Assembly: GCA_017548225.1 (NCBI GenBank)
Contig: JAFYMV010000172.1
Coordinates: forward strand, 1-8,431
Reading direction: 5' to 3'
Length of the DNA stretch: 8,431 nucleotides
From: Bacteroidaceae bacterium
GTDB taxonomy: Bacteria; Bacteroidota; Bacteroidia; Bacteroidales; Bacteroidaceae
Shown here: in pieces, positions 7,659 to 8,431 of the stretch
Numbering within the stretch: the stretch's first letter is position 1
Layout of the letters: the number at the start of each line of letters is the position of its first letter
Position numbers and translations under genes: made by a program
Notes under the pieces: generated by a model
Database searches by the model: none
What the model was told of the DNA's origin: nothing
What the model saw: only the letters and a program-made list of their open reading frames with translations

Positions 7659-7674
7659 AGAAACTGGAGTTTCT
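7659..7674. repeat. Inverted repeat AGAAACT-GG-AGTTTCT
   Basis: A perfect 7-bp inverted repeat with a two-base centre. As RNA it would form a six-pair stem with a TGGA loop. It lies 90 bases upstream of the operon promoter and could be an operator or a small hairpin. Function unknown. Confidence 0.45.
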
Positions 7675-7678
7675 CTTT

Positions 7679-7709
7679 GTCTAGACTAAAATCTTTCTTC
7701 ATCTAGATG
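7679..7709. promoter_or_regulatory. Paired TCTAGA palindromes, possible operator
   Basis: GTCTAGAC (7679-7686) and CATCTAGATG (7700-7709) are perfect palindromes sharing the core TCTAGA. Their cores are 22 bp apart, about two helical turns, so two dimers could bind the same DNA face. The position, between divergent promoters, suits a regulator site, but no known operator was recognised. Confidence 0.3.
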
Positions 7710-8002
7710 GGGCCTGAGCAGGGGAGTATCCAATTTTGATTAGCCTTCCCGCAAAAGAGAGTCGTACCTTGTATAGAACTTTACGGGATATGGCGGAGAT
7801 GTCTTATTTTGCTTTATTTGTTGTCGTCACAAATTTAGTAGAGGTAAGCATCAATATTTTGCGGGCAGTACCGCCCTTACGAGTTAAGAGGAAAGAGTGC
7901 ACTTACCACGCCGACAAAGTTCACGCAAAGTTGTCAACGCCCCTTGAGATTCGAACGATGAGCAGAACGAAAGTAGTCTGGGCTATATTTTGGGTAGCTT
8001 TA

Positions 8003-8034
8003 TTTGACCAATCAAAATCATTTGTTTACTTTTG
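8003..8034 (+). promoter_or_regulatory. ispG promoter
   Basis: TTTG (8003-8006), 20 bases, then TACTTTTG (8027-8034) is a full match to the Bacteroidota primary sigma-factor consensus. A start near 8041 would give a leader of about 36 bases, the same geometry as the divergent operon. The -33 element lies inside a small dyad, TTTGA-CCAA-TCAAA (8003-8016). Confidence 0.85.
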
Positions 8035-8076
8035 CAGTGAAAAGAGTGTTTTGACAATATGTAAGACTAATATACA

Positions 8077-8431
8077 TGATGAACTTGTTCAACTATACGC
8101 GCCGCACAAGCCAGGAGATTCAGGTTGGCGGTACTCCGTTGGGTGGAGATAATCCTATCCGTGTGCAGTCTATGACTACTACAGCCACTACAGATACCGA
8201 AGGCTCGGTGGCACAAGCAAAACGAATTATTGAGGCTGGTGGTGAGTATGTACGCCTTACAACACAGGGGGTACGCGAGGCCGAGAATTTGCGAGAAATT
8301 AATGCAGCGTTGCGTTGTCAGGGCATCGATACCCCGCTCGTGGCTGATGTGCATTTCAATGCTCGCGTGGCCGATGTGGCGGCGCTCTATGCGGAGAAGG
8401 TACGCATCAATCCCGGTAACTATGTGGACAC
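8077..8431 (+). CDS. ispG: 4-hydroxy-3-methylbut-2-enyl diphosphate synthase IspG, N-terminal part
   Basis: IspG (GcpE) reduces 2-C-methyl-D-erythritol 2,4-cyclodiphosphate to HMBPP, the penultimate MEP-pathway step for isoprenoids, in the cytoplasm with a [4Fe-4S] cluster. Only the first 118 codons are inside the window; the frame is open at the right edge. Family marks are PLGGDNPIRVQSMTTT near residues 21-36, then AQAKRIIEAGGEYVRLTTQG, PLVADVHFN and EKVRINPGNYVD, all part of the N-terminal TIM barrel. The cluster-binding cysteines lie in the missing part. The Bacteroidota form is, as I recall, longer (about 600 residues) than E. coli's because of an inserted domain; this cannot be checked here. 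Two adjacent ATGs (8077 and 8080) make the start uncertain by one codon; the second gives MNLFNYTRR, closer to the remembered Bacteroides start. It has its own strong promoter. Confidence 0.96.

Larger units (their letters stand above)
7570..8002. other. Non-coding region between divergent ubiA-like and ispG promoters
   Basis: About 430 bases that hold no gene I can support. An open frame runs 7736-8152 on the plus strand, but its end overlaps the start of ispG in another frame and its sequence resembles nothing I know. The region contains a cluster of short palindromes at 7659-7709 (separate entries) and a weak GGGC/GCCC hairpin near 7863-7876. No complete tRNA or riboswitch was recognised. 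A small RNA or a decayed gene remnant cannot be excluded. Confidence 0.5.

Noticed and set aside
7940..7970. tRNA-like TTCGAAC in the ubiA-ispG intergenic region
   Set aside because: Flanking bases do not form a T-arm stem on either strand, and no acceptor or anticodon arms can be drawn.
7736..8152. 138-codon plus-strand open frame upstream of ispG
   Set aside because: It overlaps the first 76 bases of ispG in another frame, contains the ispG promoter, and its protein has no recognisable family features.

Overview
The window looks like chromosomal DNA from a Bacteroidota bacterium, most likely Bacteroidales and perhaps a Prevotella relative. Three signs point there. Promoter candidates follow the Bacteroidota pattern TTG/TTTG, about 20 bases, TAnnTTTG. 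Genes start behind A-rich leaders with little or no Shine-Dalgarno sequence. The large secreted enzyme ends in a type IX secretion (T9SS)-like tail, and the visible start of IspG resembles Bacteroides IspG from memory. No database search was possible, so genus and family names rest on motif recognition.

Layout: 1-541 is non-coding. It has a palindromic, repeat-like element at the left edge (about 11-104), three direct copies of a TTTATCGGACA motif about 120 bp apart, and a candidate promoter. 542-4834 (+) encodes a 1430-residue exported multi-domain glycoside hydrolase of clan GH-D (GH36/GH27-like), closed by a strong terminator. 5012-5515 (+) is purE, class I. A bidirectional terminator at 5556-5580 separates it from a converging two-gene operon on the minus strand: a UbiA-superfamily membrane prenyltransferase (7495-6503) followed 12 bases later by a radical SAM protein with a cysteine-rich C-terminus (6490-5600). 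About 430 bp of non-coding DNA with short palindromes lies between the divergent promoters of that operon and of ispG, whose first 118 codons fill 8077-8431.

How the genes fit together: the glycosidase is a self-contained unit for attacking an external alpha-linked glycan. PurE serves purine synthesis. IspG makes isoprenoid precursors (MEP pathway), and the divergent UbiA-like enzyme would consume a polyprenyl diphosphate made from them. The radical SAM protein plausibly acts on the same, unidentified, product. This UbiA/radical SAM pair is the most interesting item. The prenyltransferase has MenA-like active-site spacing but not the loop I remember for Bacteroides MenA, and the pair sits between purE and ispG, which I recall as adjacent in other Bacteroidales.
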